The translations under genes were made by a program, and so were the position numbers. A stretch of DNA of 64,000 nucleotides from ZAX-1 sp046533095 (GTDB lineage Bacteria > Bacillota > Clostridia > Lachnospirales > Lachnospiraceae): positions 186,001 to 250,000 of the forward strand of contig JAJQRA010000017.1 of assembly GCA_046533095.1 (NCBI GenBank), given 5' to 3'. Positions 24,670 through 33,617 of the stretch are shown in pieces (positions within the stretch are counted from its first letter, which is position 1; each line of letters starts with the position of its first letter). The notes beneath the pieces were generated by a model. That model had not been told where the DNA came from. It ran no database searches and saw only the letters and a list, made by a program, of their open reading frames with translations.

Positions 24670-26286
24670 ATGGATAAGGCGGCATTATATTTAAGGTTAA
24701 GCAAAGAGGATCTAGATAAAGCAGATAAAGGGGATGATAGTGAAAGTATTTTAAACCAGCGTTTATTATTGACGGACTATGCAATCGAGCATGATTTTCA
24801 AGTTGTTCAAGTCTATGTGGATGATGACTATTCAGGAATGTACGATGATAGGCCGGCATTTGAACAATTGATTCAGGACGCAAAATCAGGGGAATTTAAT
24901 ATTATCATAGCAAAATCACAGTCAAGGTTTACAAGGAATATGGAGCATATGGAAAAGTACCTCCACCACGACTTTCCGTTGCTTGGGATACGTTTTATCG
25001 GTATTGTGGATGGGGCTGATACCAACGTAAAGGGAAACAAGAAAGCAAGGCAGATTTATGGGCTTACAAATGAATGGTACTGCGAGGATTTGTCGGACAG
25101 CATCCGTTCTGTATTTAAACAGAAAATGAAAGCGGGACAGTTCCTTGGCTCTTTTGCCCCTTATGGATATCGGAAAGATCCTGCGGACAACCATAAACTA
25201 ATCATTGACGAAACGGCTGCAAAGGTTGTAATGAGAATTTTCCAGTTATATCTACAAGGCTATTCCTTAAAGCATATTTGCCATAGATTGGAAGATGACG
25301 AAATCCCAACTCCTACCGTCTATAAAAAACAGCAGGGGCTAAATTTTGAAATCCCAAATGCAAATGAATTTAGCGGGAAATACAACTATTGGAGCACATC
25401 TACGTTGAAAAGGATTTTATCCAATGAAACATATACCGGCAAGTTAATTCAAGGCAGATATGAAAAGGTAAGCTACAAAGACAAGAAAGTCGTGGAAACC
25501 AAAAGGGACAAATGGATTATCGTAGACAACAGCCATGAAGCGATTATAGATGATGAGCTATTTTCTAAAGTAGAAGCATTAAGGGCAAAGCGGCGGATCA
25601 TCGCAGCGAACCAGACAGGTGGCAAAAAGGTTCATGTCCTAGCCGGGAAATTGAGGTGCCAAACATGTGGCTCTACTATCATTAAATCCGGAGGGGTAAA
25701 GGGAAATCCGAAAGATTGGTATTTAAGGTGTCAATTAGCGAACAAGTCCAGACGAAAAGAATGCACATCACATAGTATTTTATATTCTACGGTAGAAAAT
25801 ACGGTTCTAACAAGTATCCAAAATCTTGTCAACCCTATCTTGAAGGACGAAAAAGATGATATATCACATTATATTAGCCGAATGGCCAATACGGAAAAGG
25901 CAATTCAAGAAAAAACGAAAAAATTAAAGGACTTGCAAACGTCAATGGAAGACACAGCCAAATCCATAAAACTACTTTATTTGGATAGGGTCAAGGGAAG
26001 GATCAAGGAAGAGATGTTTTGCCGGCTGAACGTGGAATTTGAGGATGAAGGCAAAAAATACGAGGAAAGAGAAAAAAAGGTAAGCGATGAAATAAAACAG
26101 CTTGAAAAGCAGCTTGATCAGGAGCAGCAGTTTAAACATAATAATGTAGAAGATTTCGTAAGCAGCAATTGTGACTATTCTAAATTGACAAATGAAATGG
26201 TAGCCGATTTTATTGACTATATTGAAATAGGGGAACGAAACAAAGAAAGAAAGCAACAAGAAATCATGATACATTGGAATCTATAA
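24670..26286 (+). CDS. Large serine recombinase (integrase) of the element
   Basis: A 538-residue large serine recombinase. The resolvase domain covers about 1-150 with catalytic Ser11 (YLRLSKED) and DDYSGMYDDRPAFEQL; the recombinase domain follows (about 170-290); a zinc-ribbon domain has CQTCG and later Cys residues (about 330-365); a coiled coil spans about 400-500. It integrates and excises the element by a 2-bp staggered cut in the 12-bp core. It reads outward, ending 18 bp before attR. The start follows AGAGAGGCTG. Confidence 0.95.
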   Translation: MDKAALYLRLSKEDLDKADKGDDSESILNQRLLLTDYAIEHDFQVVQVYVDDDYSGMYDDRPAFEQLIQDAKSGEFNIIIAKSQSRFTRNMEHMEKYLHHDFPLLGIRFIGIVDGADTNVKGNKKARQIYGLTNEWYCEDLSDSIRSVFKQKMKAGQFLGSFAPYGYRKDPADNHKLIIDETAAKVVMRIFQLYLQGYSLKHICHRLEDDEIPTPTVYKKQQGLNFEIPNANEFSGKYNYWSTSTLKRILSNETYTGKLIQGRYEKVSYKDKKVVETKRDKWIIVDNSHEAIIDDELFSKVEALRAKRRIIAANQTGGKKVHVLAGKLRCQTCGSTIIKSGGVKGNPKDWYLRCQLANKSRRKECTSHSILYSTVENTVLTSIQNLVNPILKDEKDDISHYISRMANTEKAIQEKTKKLKDLQTSMEDTAKSIKLLYLDRVKGRIKEEMFCRLNVEFEDEGKKYEEREKKVSDEIKQLEKQLDQEQQFKHNNVEDFVSSNCDYSKLTNEMVADFIDYIEIGERNKERKQQEIMIHWNL

Positions 26287-26288
26287 AG

Positions 26289-26315
26289 TGGTGCTACGAA
26301 CTTGGAACACATGTT
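26289..26315. other. Right attachment site (attR) of the element
   Basis: Arm TGGTGCTAC (26289-26297), 6 bp, then core GGAACACATGTT (26304-26315). Joined to the left end this gives an attP of about 45 bp with 9-bp inverted arms, typical of large serine integrases. Protease codons resume to the right. Confidence 0.8.
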
Positions 26316-27434
26316 TGCGGCATTGCGGCAGGCAATGGAAGGGCCTCCGACGGGAGATATCGGGGCGTGGCTTTTGAGAGTCCCCTCCTTGTCGTAAAAC
26401 TTGGTATGCCAAAAGTTGATTCTTTTCCAAGGACAACGCAACTGATGATGGGGCTTGATTATGTCGTGCGAAAATCCTTAGAATACCAGATGCCGGCAGC
26501 GATTAATATTAGCTTTGGAAATACCTATGGCTCCCATAGCGGCACATCGCTCCTAGAAACATTTATAAATGATATATCAAATTACTGGAAAACAGCAATT
26601 GCCATTGGAAGTGGAAATGAAGGGGCGTCTAGAGGCCATACCTCAGGCATCTTGCAGCAGGATGTGGAAATGGAAGTAAATTTGGCCATCAGTACCTATG
26701 AATCTTCTTTAAATGTACAAATATGGAAATCATATATAGATGATTATGAAATTTCAATCGTGCACCCATCAGGAAGACGGGTAGGGCCTTTGCAGAAGAT
26801 ACTTGGGCCACAGCGCTTTGTAATGGAATCGACAGAATTGCTTGTCTATTACGGAGAGCCAAGCCCTTATAGCACCTACCAAGAGATATATATGGACTTC
26901 ATTCCAGTAAAAGAGTACATCGATAGCGGAAATTGGGTCATTGTCCTACAGCCTAGAAATATTGTGATGGGAAACTACGACATGTGGATGCCCAGTCAAG
27001 CAACCTTAAATCCGGGGACAGGTTTTTTGTATCCAAAAGAAGAGACGACGCTGACAATTCCCTCCACAGCCGGCAAAGTAATTACAGTTGCGGCATACGA
27101 TAGCCATTATGGCAGATTAGCAGAATTTTCCGGCAGAGGGTATACGAGGCAAACCATGCAGATAAAACCGGATCTGGCAGCCCCCGGTGTGGATATCGTA
27201 TCTGCAGCCCCCGGCGGTGGCTACAACACGAGAAGTGGAACATCAATGGCAACCCCCTATGTAACGGGGAGCTGTGCACTTTTGATGGAATGGGGTATCA
27301 CAAATGGGCACGATCCATTTTTGTATGGGGAGAAAATCAAAGCATATTTGATCAAAGGGGCGAAGCCCCTGCCGATTATAAAAGAGTATCCGAATCCAAT
27401 ACTTGGGGATTGTGTTAATATAGTGCTAGGTTAG
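26304..27434 (+). pseudogene. S8 serine protease, 3' part
   Basis: The frame resumes at GGA ACA CAT GTT TGC GGC, continuing GTHVCGIAAGNG after the catalytic His. It carries the oxyanion region (INISFGNTYG, about residue 240 of the joined protein) and catalytic Ser503 in SGTSMATPYVTG. An in-frame TTG at 26274 lies in element DNA, but a fragment translated from it would lack Asp and His. Without excision no active enzyme is expected. Confidence 0.92.
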
Positions 27435-27640
27435 TAAGAAGCCAGTAAATACAAGGGTTTCCACTGATTTAGTCCTGCTATAAAAATGCTGAAAAATCAG
27501 CAAATTTGATGAAAATGGGCCCGTTTTACATCAAAAAAGAAGAATGAAAGGCAGCTTAGCATTAAATTAACATCAGGTGCGTATGACAGCCTCGTACTTG
27601 CTGCCGGGAAGGAAGTGATAAGTTAATATTTGATTTAGGT

Positions 27641-27704
27641 AGGACTAAATTAGCTGCTTATTAGGCGGACAAGTTCCGCTAATGCTGATTTAGTCCTGTT
27701 TTTT
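27641..27704 (+). terminator. Terminator after the protease gene
   Basis: AGGACTAAAT (27641-27650) pairs with ATTTAGTCCT (27688-27697), with an inner ATTAGGCGGA/TCCGCTAAT stem, followed by GTTTTTTTA. The 200 bp between the protease stop and this stem hold only a small GCTGA/TCAGC hairpin near 27489. Confidence 0.8.
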
Positions 27705-27712
27705 TATCTTAT

Positions 27713-27907
27713 AGGATCAGGGTGTCAAAAGGACAAATTTTTAAGAACTCTGAAAAAGTGTACAAAAATAAATATGATTTTATACTGAAAAATCAGAAAT
27801 AAAGGCGTTATTGCTTACATATAGGAACAAATACTAGGCATTTGCATTGGCCATTTGTGGATTTTATAAAGTTTATTATAAAATAGTAGTTTTGACACCC
27901 TAATCCT
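27713..27907. repeat. MITE-like 195-bp element with 18-bp terminal inverted repeats
   Basis: AGGATCAGGGTGTCAAAA (27713-27730) and TTTTGACACCCTAATCCT (27890-27907) are inverted repeats matching at 17 of 18 positions. The AT-rich interior has no gene. Outer TATCTTAT/ATAAGATA sequences extend the symmetry. The structure suits a non-autonomous transposon; no clear target duplication was seen. Confidence 0.6.
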
Positions 27908-27989
27908 TATAGGAAAGTGCTCCTATAAGATAAAAAACACTTCGGGAGGATCGCACTGCGGAGTAATGAGGAAAATGGAGAGAAACAAA

Positions 27990-28690
27990 ATGGATAGTAG
28001 AATGGAGGTAATCGGCATAGACTACGGCTGGTCAAATATGAAGACGGCGAGCAGCGTATTTACGGCAGGCGTAGCCATGGGATTGATTTACGAAGCAAAC
28101 GACTGCCACAACATTGTATTCAAGGGGAACGACAAGGATAGAAATATAAAGTTTGCAGGCATGAGGGGCATATTTGAGCGTGACGGCAAAAGCTTTAAAT
28201 GCGATGTGGCAGGCAGCGATAAACACTATGGATTCAATGTGCCGAAAAGTGGGAGCGACGAACTTATTGTCTTTGAAGCCGCCATCGACCTGATGAGCTA
28301 TACGGACATTTACAATGACTTTGAGACAAACCGGCACTTGGAATGCTTTTTGATGCACCGCTTGCCATGTTTTTAAAGGAATACCCACAGGTGAAAAGAA
28401 TCAGGCTCTACCTTGACAATGATGTGCCGGGCAGAAAGGCGGCAAAGGAATTAATACAGAAGTATGAAAAACTTTTCTATGAGGTGAAAGACGATCCACC
28501 GCCAAAGCCCTATAAGGATTACAACGAATGGACCGTAGCGGGAAAGGGCATTCCATATAGAAGCTCAACAAGAGCAAACTGGAACTCTGATAGAATCCAG
28601 ACAATGTGCAGCAGAAATTCTGCTGGAACCTATACAAGAGCCAAAGAGGGTACGTTGAAAAACAAATTGGGGAAAAGTAGGGTCAATTGA
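27990..28690 (+). pseudogene. ParM-like / DUF3991-TOPRIM chimeric remnant
   Basis: The frame starts as a ParM/StbA-type actin-like protein (MEVIGIDYGWSNMKTASSVF, residues 6-25 of the frame from 27990), then after about 25 codons switches to a DUF3991/TOPRIM primase-like protein (GLIYEANDCHNIVFKGNDKD..., GKSFKCDVAGSDKHYGFN, VFEAAIDLMSY). Near 28340 the frame shifts; the TOPRIM end continues in another frame (KRIRLYLDNDVPGRKAA), then degrades near 28560. Both parents are typical conjugative-element genes, joined by deletion. ORF pieces are 27966-28376 and 28343-28690. Non-functional. Confidence 0.8.
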
Positions 28691-28897
28691 AAAAATCAAT
28701 TGAAAAAGCCAAAATCAATTGAAAACTTCAATGCAAAGGGAAAAAGCCAATTGAAAAGTTTAATGCACCGGCTTGGCAGCTACAAACTATAGTATATGTA
28801 CGTTGGGAAAGTATATTGAAAACTTCAATTGAAAAAGGAGACGTGCATTGGAAATGCCAATGCATTTTGGAAAAGTCAATTGAAAAGTTCAATGCAC
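28681..28897. repeat. Array of degenerate CAATTGAAAA / TTCAATGCA motifs upstream of mobC
   Basis: CAATTGAAAA or a close variant recurs at about 28684, 28696, 28716, 28748, 28827 and 28878, often followed by CTTCAAT or GTTCAATGCA, so many units are imperfect palindromes (TTGAAAAGTTCAA). A TTAGGGGA/TCCCCTAA hairpin follows near 28917. The position just before mobC suggests a relic of an origin of transfer or of a partition site. Confidence 0.6.
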
Positions 28898-29051
28898 CCA
28901 ATATGATAAGAGGGGTTTTAGGGGATGTTCCCCTAACCAGCGGCATGAGACGTCGCTCATGCGTATCTGGCAAATTCCCATGGGGATTTGATTCGTAACA
29001 AGCAATCAAGAAGCATGCGCAAAAACACAGATAAGAGGGGGTGCGGGAAAC

Positions 29052-29396
29052 GTGGCAGATCGTATCCATTGCATCAGAAAAACATTGCGGCTTATGCCAA
29101 AGGAAGCCGAGGAACTAGCTGGAAAGGCAAACGGGGGCAGACTATGTGAGGCGGATTATTTAAGGCTATTAATTACACAAAAGCCGAATGACTATCCACA
29201 AATACGGCAGCTATTAAAAGACCTTGTGAATGAAGCAAATGCCGTTGGAAATAATATCAACCAGATTACCAGAAACTATAATTCAAAGCTGTACCGGGAA
29301 TCTGATCGGGAGCTGCTCTTGGCGTACATGAAGAAACTGAATCTCTTGGCAAAAGAGGTGGTGGAGCAAATTGGCAATAAGGCTGAAAAGCAATAA
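29052..29396 (+). CDS. MobC-like relaxosome accessory protein (relic of a conjugative element)
   Basis: A 114-residue MobC-type mobilisation protein: RKTLRLMPKEAEELAGKA, CEADYLRLLI, and the family core VNEANAVGNNINQITRNYN near residues 60-75. MobC helps the relaxase nick oriT. Its last codons (KAEKQ) come from group II intron sequence, because a deletion has fused its 3' end to the intron remnant. The coding part is nearly complete, but the partner relaxase is broken, so it is probably without function. Confidence 0.82.
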   Translation: MADRIHCIRKTLRLMPKEAEELAGKANGGRLCEADYLRLLITQKPNDYPQIRQLLKDLVNEANAVGNNINQITRNYNSKLYRESDRELLLAYMKKLNLLAKEVVEQIGNKAEKQ

Positions 29397-29568
29397 ATGT
29401 GAATGGTGTGGAATGGAGACTAAAAATCTTATGGTTCATCAAGTGAGAAATCTGAAAGAATTATCAGATGCAACTGAATGGGCAAGATTTATGAAGAAAA
29501 TCAATCGAAAAACTTTGATAGTCTGTGAGGGCTGTCATAATGCAATACACAGCGCAGACTGTGAATAA
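29381..29568 (+). pseudogene. Group II intron reverse transcriptase, C-terminal HNH end only
   Basis: The frame reads NKCEWCG...MVHQVRNLKEL...RKTLIVCEGCHNAIH, the HNH-type DNA endonuclease domain that ends intron-encoded LtrA-like proteins, with both zinc CxxC pairs visible. The reverse transcriptase and maturase domains are absent because of the deletion into mobC. It lies just before intron domains V and VI. Confidence 0.85.
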
Positions 29569-29573
29569 ATGGA

Positions 29574-29668
29574 GAGCCGTATACATTGAGAGATGTAAGT
29601 GCGGTTCGGGGGCGAGTGCTCGGAAACCTACCTTAGTAATAAGGCAAGGCGCTGGGTGCTTAGCCTAC
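29574..29668 (+). ncRNA. Group II intron domains V and VI (3' end of a truncated intron)
   Basis: Domain V is recognised at 29574-29608: GAGCCGTATACATTG, a GAGA-type loop, then a pairing arm ending GCGGTTC. Domain VI follows, and the intron ends in AC at 29668. Relaxase coding resumes immediately after. The 5' domains are deleted, so splicing is impossible. Confidence 0.75.
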
Positions 29669-30702
29669 TCAATTCTACCACGCTTGATTGCAATAGAAAA
29701 TTCGTAGATTGTTTCCGTTCAGGGCGTGTCGTGCGTAGGTTTTTCGACCAGATTTGTCTTGAAAACGGATTGTCGATTATCGAAAATCCGAAGCCGTCAA
29801 GAGGTCATTACGGTACATGGCTTGGTGATAATAAGCCACCGTCATGGCGTGAAAAATTGGTACAGCTTATAGATACCGCACTCACCCAAAAGCCCACTGA
29901 TTTTGAAAATTTCATCAAGTTGATGGAAGCGACAGGCTGTGAGGTCAAGCGAGAAAAGTATGTATCGCTCCGCATGAACGGTCAGAATAATTTTATTCGG
30001 CTACGATCATTGCCGGAGGACTATTCCGAGGACGCTATCAAGGAGCGAATTTCGGGCAAACGGACGATCACGCCAAAGCGCGAAGCACTTCAAAATCGTC
30101 AATCGCCACAGGCGGTCAAAGTCAATCTTCTTATTGATTTGCAGAACAGCATTAAGGCATAAAACAGCCCCGGCTATGCTCGATGGGCGAAGATATTTAA
30201 TCTCAAGCAAGCGGCGCAGACGCTTATCTTTTTACAGGAAAACGACATCATGGAAATTGAAAAATTACAGGCAAAGGCGCAACAGGCGAAAGACGATTTT
30301 AACGGTATCAACGTCCGTATCAATGCCACTGATGCTCGTATGAAAGAAATCGGCTCTCTGCAAAAACATATTGGCTCTTATAGCAAGACCAGAGAGGTTT
30401 ATGCCGTCTACCGCAAGTCGGGATATTCTAAAAAATACCTTGCCGAGCATGAAACTGAAATCACCGCGCATAAGGCGGCGAAGAAAGCGTTTGACGAATT
30501 GAAACTCACGAAACTACCTACTATAAAGACCTTACAAACCGAGTATGCGACCCTTGCCGCCGAAAAGAAAAAGCTGTATTCCGCTTACCACCCGGCACGG
30601 AAACTCATGCAGGATATTTTGACGGCGAAGCAGAACGCCGAACAGCTTTTGAACTACAAGGACGTTGCCCCTGAAAAGAAAACCGCGAGGAACGAACGGT
30701 AA
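29669..30702 (+). pseudogene. Relaxase (MobP/TraI-type) remnant: 5' deleted, in-frame stop
   Basis: Coding sense starts right after the intron with NSTTLDCNRKFVDCF, matching the exon that normally follows a relaxase histidine motif (FNSTTLD). It continues ENGLSIIENPKPSRGHYGTWLG and a helical C-terminal domain (RKSGYSKKYLAEHETEITAHKAAKKAFDEL is split; note YRKSGYSKKYLAEH). A TAA at 30160-30162 interrupts the same frame between IKA and NSPGYARWAK. The catalytic Tyr and HxH motif are missing. A dead transfer gene of an ICE. Confidence 0.88.
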
Positions 30703-30973
30703 CAGGTTTTGTGTTTTTACGGTTTCAGTGTTCCGCAGGAACGCACAGCAGACGCAACGCGGCTTAAAAAATCGGCCGCCCACTGGCGGCCGATTTGAGG
30801 GATTGGGAGAAGCTCCCAACAAGCGATTTCTGCAATTTTACCGACAGGGAAAATTAGCGAAAATAGTATAAGGATTGCCTTATACCCAGCTTGCCAGACT
30901 TAATTCACACTTGAATTAGCCCTTTATACGATGTGCGGATTTTGAGAAAGCTCCACTGATAAAAATATTTTAC

Positions 30974-31053
30974 GGTACCTGCAAAAAAAGTATTGACAAA
31001 TTCAAACGGTACCGTTATAATAATTTCAGATGGTACCTGTATAACTGGTGCCT
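30974..31053 (+). promoter_or_regulatory. MarR operon promoter with three GGTACC operators
   Basis: TTGACA (30993-30998), 17-bp spacer, TATAAT (31016-31021). GGTACC palindromes lie at 30974, 31008 and 31032, plus GGTGCC at 31047. The central one is ACGGTACCGT, inside the spacer. Spacings of 34 and 24 bp suggest cooperative repressor binding. The gap 30703-30970 before it holds a CGGCCGCCA/TGGCGGCCG hairpin near 30773-30796 and no gene. Confidence 0.85.
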
Positions 31054-31078
31054 GTATATAATCAAGGGGGCATCCAAT

Positions 31079-31708
31079 ATGAATGAGATGAATAATGAAC
31101 TCTATGAAAAGCTGTCGCATCTCCAGTGGCTACGGCACAAACAAACTATGCACAATCACGCCGAAGGTGGCCCGATGGCCGACCCGACGCGTGGGCAAGG
31201 GCGAATCCTTGCTATTCTCAAAATGCAGGATGGCATATCTACAAAAGACTTATCCTATCTGCTTGGCATCCGCGTTTCCTCGCTCAACGAACTTCTGGCG
31301 AAGATGGAAAAGAGCGGTTATATCACCCGTGAGCCGTCCGAGGCCGACAAGCGCGTGATGCTCGTGAAACTGACTGAAAAAGGTAAAAGCGAAGATCAAC
31401 AGCAAGATTGGAATCCCGGCGATATTTTCGCGTGTCTGTCCAATGAGGAAAAAAAGACTTTTGCAGATTATATCGACCGCATCATCGCTGCGATAGAAAC
31501 CAAGATGGGCGTGGAAGTCGATGACGATGAGCGAGATTGGTGGATGCGCGCCGGACGTGAGCGCATGGGTGATGAAATGTTTGAGCGCCTTGCTTCCATG
31601 CGGCGCGGAGGATTCGACCCTCGCCAGTTTGGTGGATTCGGTGATTTCCTGCACGGAGGGCATAGGGGCAATCCGCCCAAAAGGTCGCACGAACCTGATG
31701 ATGAATAA
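31079..31708 (+). CDS. MarR-family repressor with C-terminal extension
   Basis: A 209-residue MarR regulator. The winged helix spans about 30-110 (RGQGRILAILKMQDGISTKDL, SSLNELLAKMEKSGYITREPSEADKRV). The C-terminal 60 residues, with DERDWWMRAGRERMG and a Gly/Arg-rich end (RRGGFDPRQFGGFGDFLHGG), exceed the usual 150-residue length. The start follows AAGGGGGCATCC. It precedes a heterodimeric ABC exporter and probably represses it through the GGTACC sites. Confidence 0.92.
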   Translation: MNEMNNELYEKLSHLQWLRHKQTMHNHAEGGPMADPTRGQGRILAILKMQDGISTKDLSYLLGIRVSSLNELLAKMEKSGYITREPSEADKRVMLVKLTEKGKSEDQQQDWNPGDIFACLSNEEKKTFADYIDRIIAAIETKMGVEVDDDERDWWMRAGRERMGDEMFERLASMRRGGFDPRQFGGFGDFLHGGHRGNPPKRSHEPDDE

Positions 31709-31816
31709 GCAATAATTTTTCTATCGTCATAAATAAAGTAGATTGGGTATTGTTTTACAAAAGCCGTAAGGCAGTACCCTCTATTTTTTTACGCCAATTT
31801 TGAGGGAGGAATTGAA

Positions 31817-31900
31817 ATGTTTTCAATTATTGCATTGATTATTTACGCCATTGAATGGTTATTCCGGGACCAAAATAAAGGGGGTTATGCTTATGTTTAA
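31817..31900 (+). CDS. 27-residue hydrophobic peptide between MarR and ABC genes
   Basis: A short frame with a strong GAGGGAGGA ribosome site: MFSIIALIIYAIEWLFRD then a polar tail. It has one potential membrane helix and overlaps the ABC gene start by 8 bp. It could be a leader peptide coupling translation of the exporter, or a small membrane regulator. No homologue is recognised. Confidence 0.5.
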   Translation: MFSIIALIIYAIEWLFRDQNKGGYAYV

Positions 31901-33617
31901 AATTTTCAAACGGCTGCCGTTGCTACAAACCGCCGCTGCCATTTTGTTTCTGCTTGTGCAAATAGCCGCGACTCTATACTTGCCTTATATTACGAAAGAT
32001 ATTGTAAGCTATGGGATTGTGCAAGGGGATGTGTCCTATGTATGGGCAAAAGGTTTGTTCATGCTACTTATAGCGGCATGTGGATTGCTTGGGTCGGTAT
32101 TCAATACACTGCTTTTTTCAAAACTATCCTACAAACTGGGTGGAGAATTGCGCTCGGAAATATTTGGCAAGGCTATGAGCTTCAGTAAATATGAATTTGA
32201 TAAAATCGGGCCGTCCTCGCTTATCACACGTAACACCAACGATGTGACTCAGGTGCAAACGCTTGTAGAGATGTCACTGAAATTTTTGCTCATGTCACCA
32301 TTTATGTTAATCGGTGGCATTGTGATGACATGGTTGGTGAACCCTACATTGGCACTTGTATTCATTGCGACTGCTCCGGTGTTGCTACTCTCGTATTTCA
32401 TTATTTACCGCTTCGCAAATCCGCTTTACACAAAAATGCAGAAGTCGCTGGATAAATTAAACCTATATTTTCGTGACGGGCTTACTGGCGCTCGTGTTAT
32501 TCGGGCGTTCGGTAAAGACGATGCGGAATATGATAAGTACAAGGCAGAAAGCCGTGAATATACCAAAACGGCGGTAACTGCGGGAACAATCATGAGCTTT
32601 TTCGTGCCACTTATCACACTCCTGATAAACCTCGCAACGGTAGCGATAACTTGGTTTGCCGGAAAAGGCGTTGCAAATGGCACAATGCAAATTGGCGACA
32701 TTATGGCTTGTGTGGGTTATGCCGCACAAATCTTAATGGCTGTTGCAATGGTGACGATGATTATTAGCGCTGTTCCGCGCGGTCAGGCTTCAGCAAAACG
32801 CATTCATGAGATTTTGGATATGCCACTTAGCATTAAAGACCCGGTTGCGGCATTGGCATCCGATGCAAAAGAAACAAGCCTTGTATTTGAACATGTTGAT
32901 TTTAGATATCAAGGCGCAAATAAAGAAACACTGCATGACATCAGCTTTACGGTAAATGGCGGCCAAACGCTTGCCATTATCGGCAGCACCGGCGATGGAA
33001 AAACTTCGCTTGTAAACCTAATTTCCCGGCTGTACGATGTAGAAAACGGTGCCGTTTCAATCGGTGGCACTGATGTTCGGGGGATAAGTGAGGTAACGCT
33101 ACACAACCTCGTAAGCGTCGCAACACAAAAGTCAACTCTGTTCTTCGGAACGATACGCTCCAATATGCTTGTTGCAAAATCTGGCGCAACTGATGATGAA
33201 ATCTGGCAAGCGCTTGATATGGCACAGGCTTCCGAATTTGTTAAAATGCTTCCTAAAGGTCTTGACAGCGCAGTGGAAAAGGGCGGTGGGAACTTCTCCG
33301 GCGGACAAAAACAACGGCTTTGTATTGCGAGGACTTTGTTAAAGCAAGCGGACATTTATGTGTTTGACGATTCGTTCTCAGCACTCGACTTCAAGACTGA
33401 CAGTGCAGTAAGAACAGCAATCAAGGCGAACTTAAAAAACGTGATTACGGTTATCGTTTCACAGCGTATCAGCACGGTCATGGATGCGGACATGATTGCG
33501 GTTTTAGATAACGGTAAACTCGCAGGGCTTGGCACACATGAGGAACTTGGGGAAACTTGCGCTGTGTATCAGGAAATCATAACTTCGCAGCTTTATAAGG
33601 AGGGGAAAGCGTCATGA
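31893..33617 (+). CDS. Heterodimeric ABC exporter, subunit with degenerate site
   Basis: A 574-residue half-transporter: six-helix exporter domain (about 1-310), then an ATPase with Walker A GSTGDGKTS, signature FSGGQKQR and Walker B DIYVFDDSFSALD. The residue after the Walker B Asp is Asp rather than the catalytic Glu, as in the non-catalytic partner of heterodimeric multidrug exporters. I start at the ATG at 31893, 8 bp after AAAGGGGG. It overlaps the partner gene by 4 bp. Confidence 0.93.
   Translation: MFKIFKRLPLLQTAAAILFLLVQIAATLYLPYITKDIVSYGIVQGDVSYVWAKGLFMLLIAACGLLGSVFNTLLFSKLSYKLGGELRSEIFGKAMSFSKYEFDKIGPSSLITRNTNDVTQVQTLVEMSLKFLLMSPFMLIGGIVMTWLVNPTLALVFIATAPVLLLSYFIIYRFANPLYTKMQKSLDKLNLYFRDGLTGARVIRAFGKDDAEYDKYKAESREYTKTAVTAGTIMSFFVPLITLLINLATVAITWFAGKGVANGTMQIGDIMACVGYAAQILMAVAMVTMIISAVPRGQASAKRIHEILDMPLSIKDPVAALASDAKETSLVFEHVDFRYQGANKETLHDISFTVNGGQTLAIIGSTGDGKTSLVNLISRLYDVENGAVSIGGTDVRGISEVTLHNLVSVATQKSTLFFGTIRSNMLVAKSGATDDEIWQALDMAQASEFVKMLPKGLDSAVEKGGGNFSGGQKQRLCIARTLLKQADIYVFDDSFSALDFKTDSAVRTAIKANLKNVITVIVSQRISTVMDADMIAVLDNGKLAGLGTHEELGETCAVYQEIITSQLYKEGKAS

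Larger units (their letters stand above)
20830..26315. mobile_element. 5.5-kb serine-integrase element inserted in an S8 protease gene
   Basis: The 12-bp sequence GGAACACATGTT is present at both ends (20830-20841 and 26304-26315), and the host protease reads through if the 5474 bp between are removed. The integrase gene lies at the right end. Cargo is TetR, a YhgE/Pip-like transporter and a MATE pump, all leftward, in visibly more G+C-rich DNA than the flanks. No relaxase or conjugation genes, so it is a non-conjugative, excisable cassette. The exact ends are set by the crossover dinucleotide within the 12 bp. Confidence 0.9.

Noticed and set aside
28728..29069. Minus-strand frame across the CAATTGAAAA array
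   Set aside because: Low-complexity translation of the repeat array with no domain resemblance.
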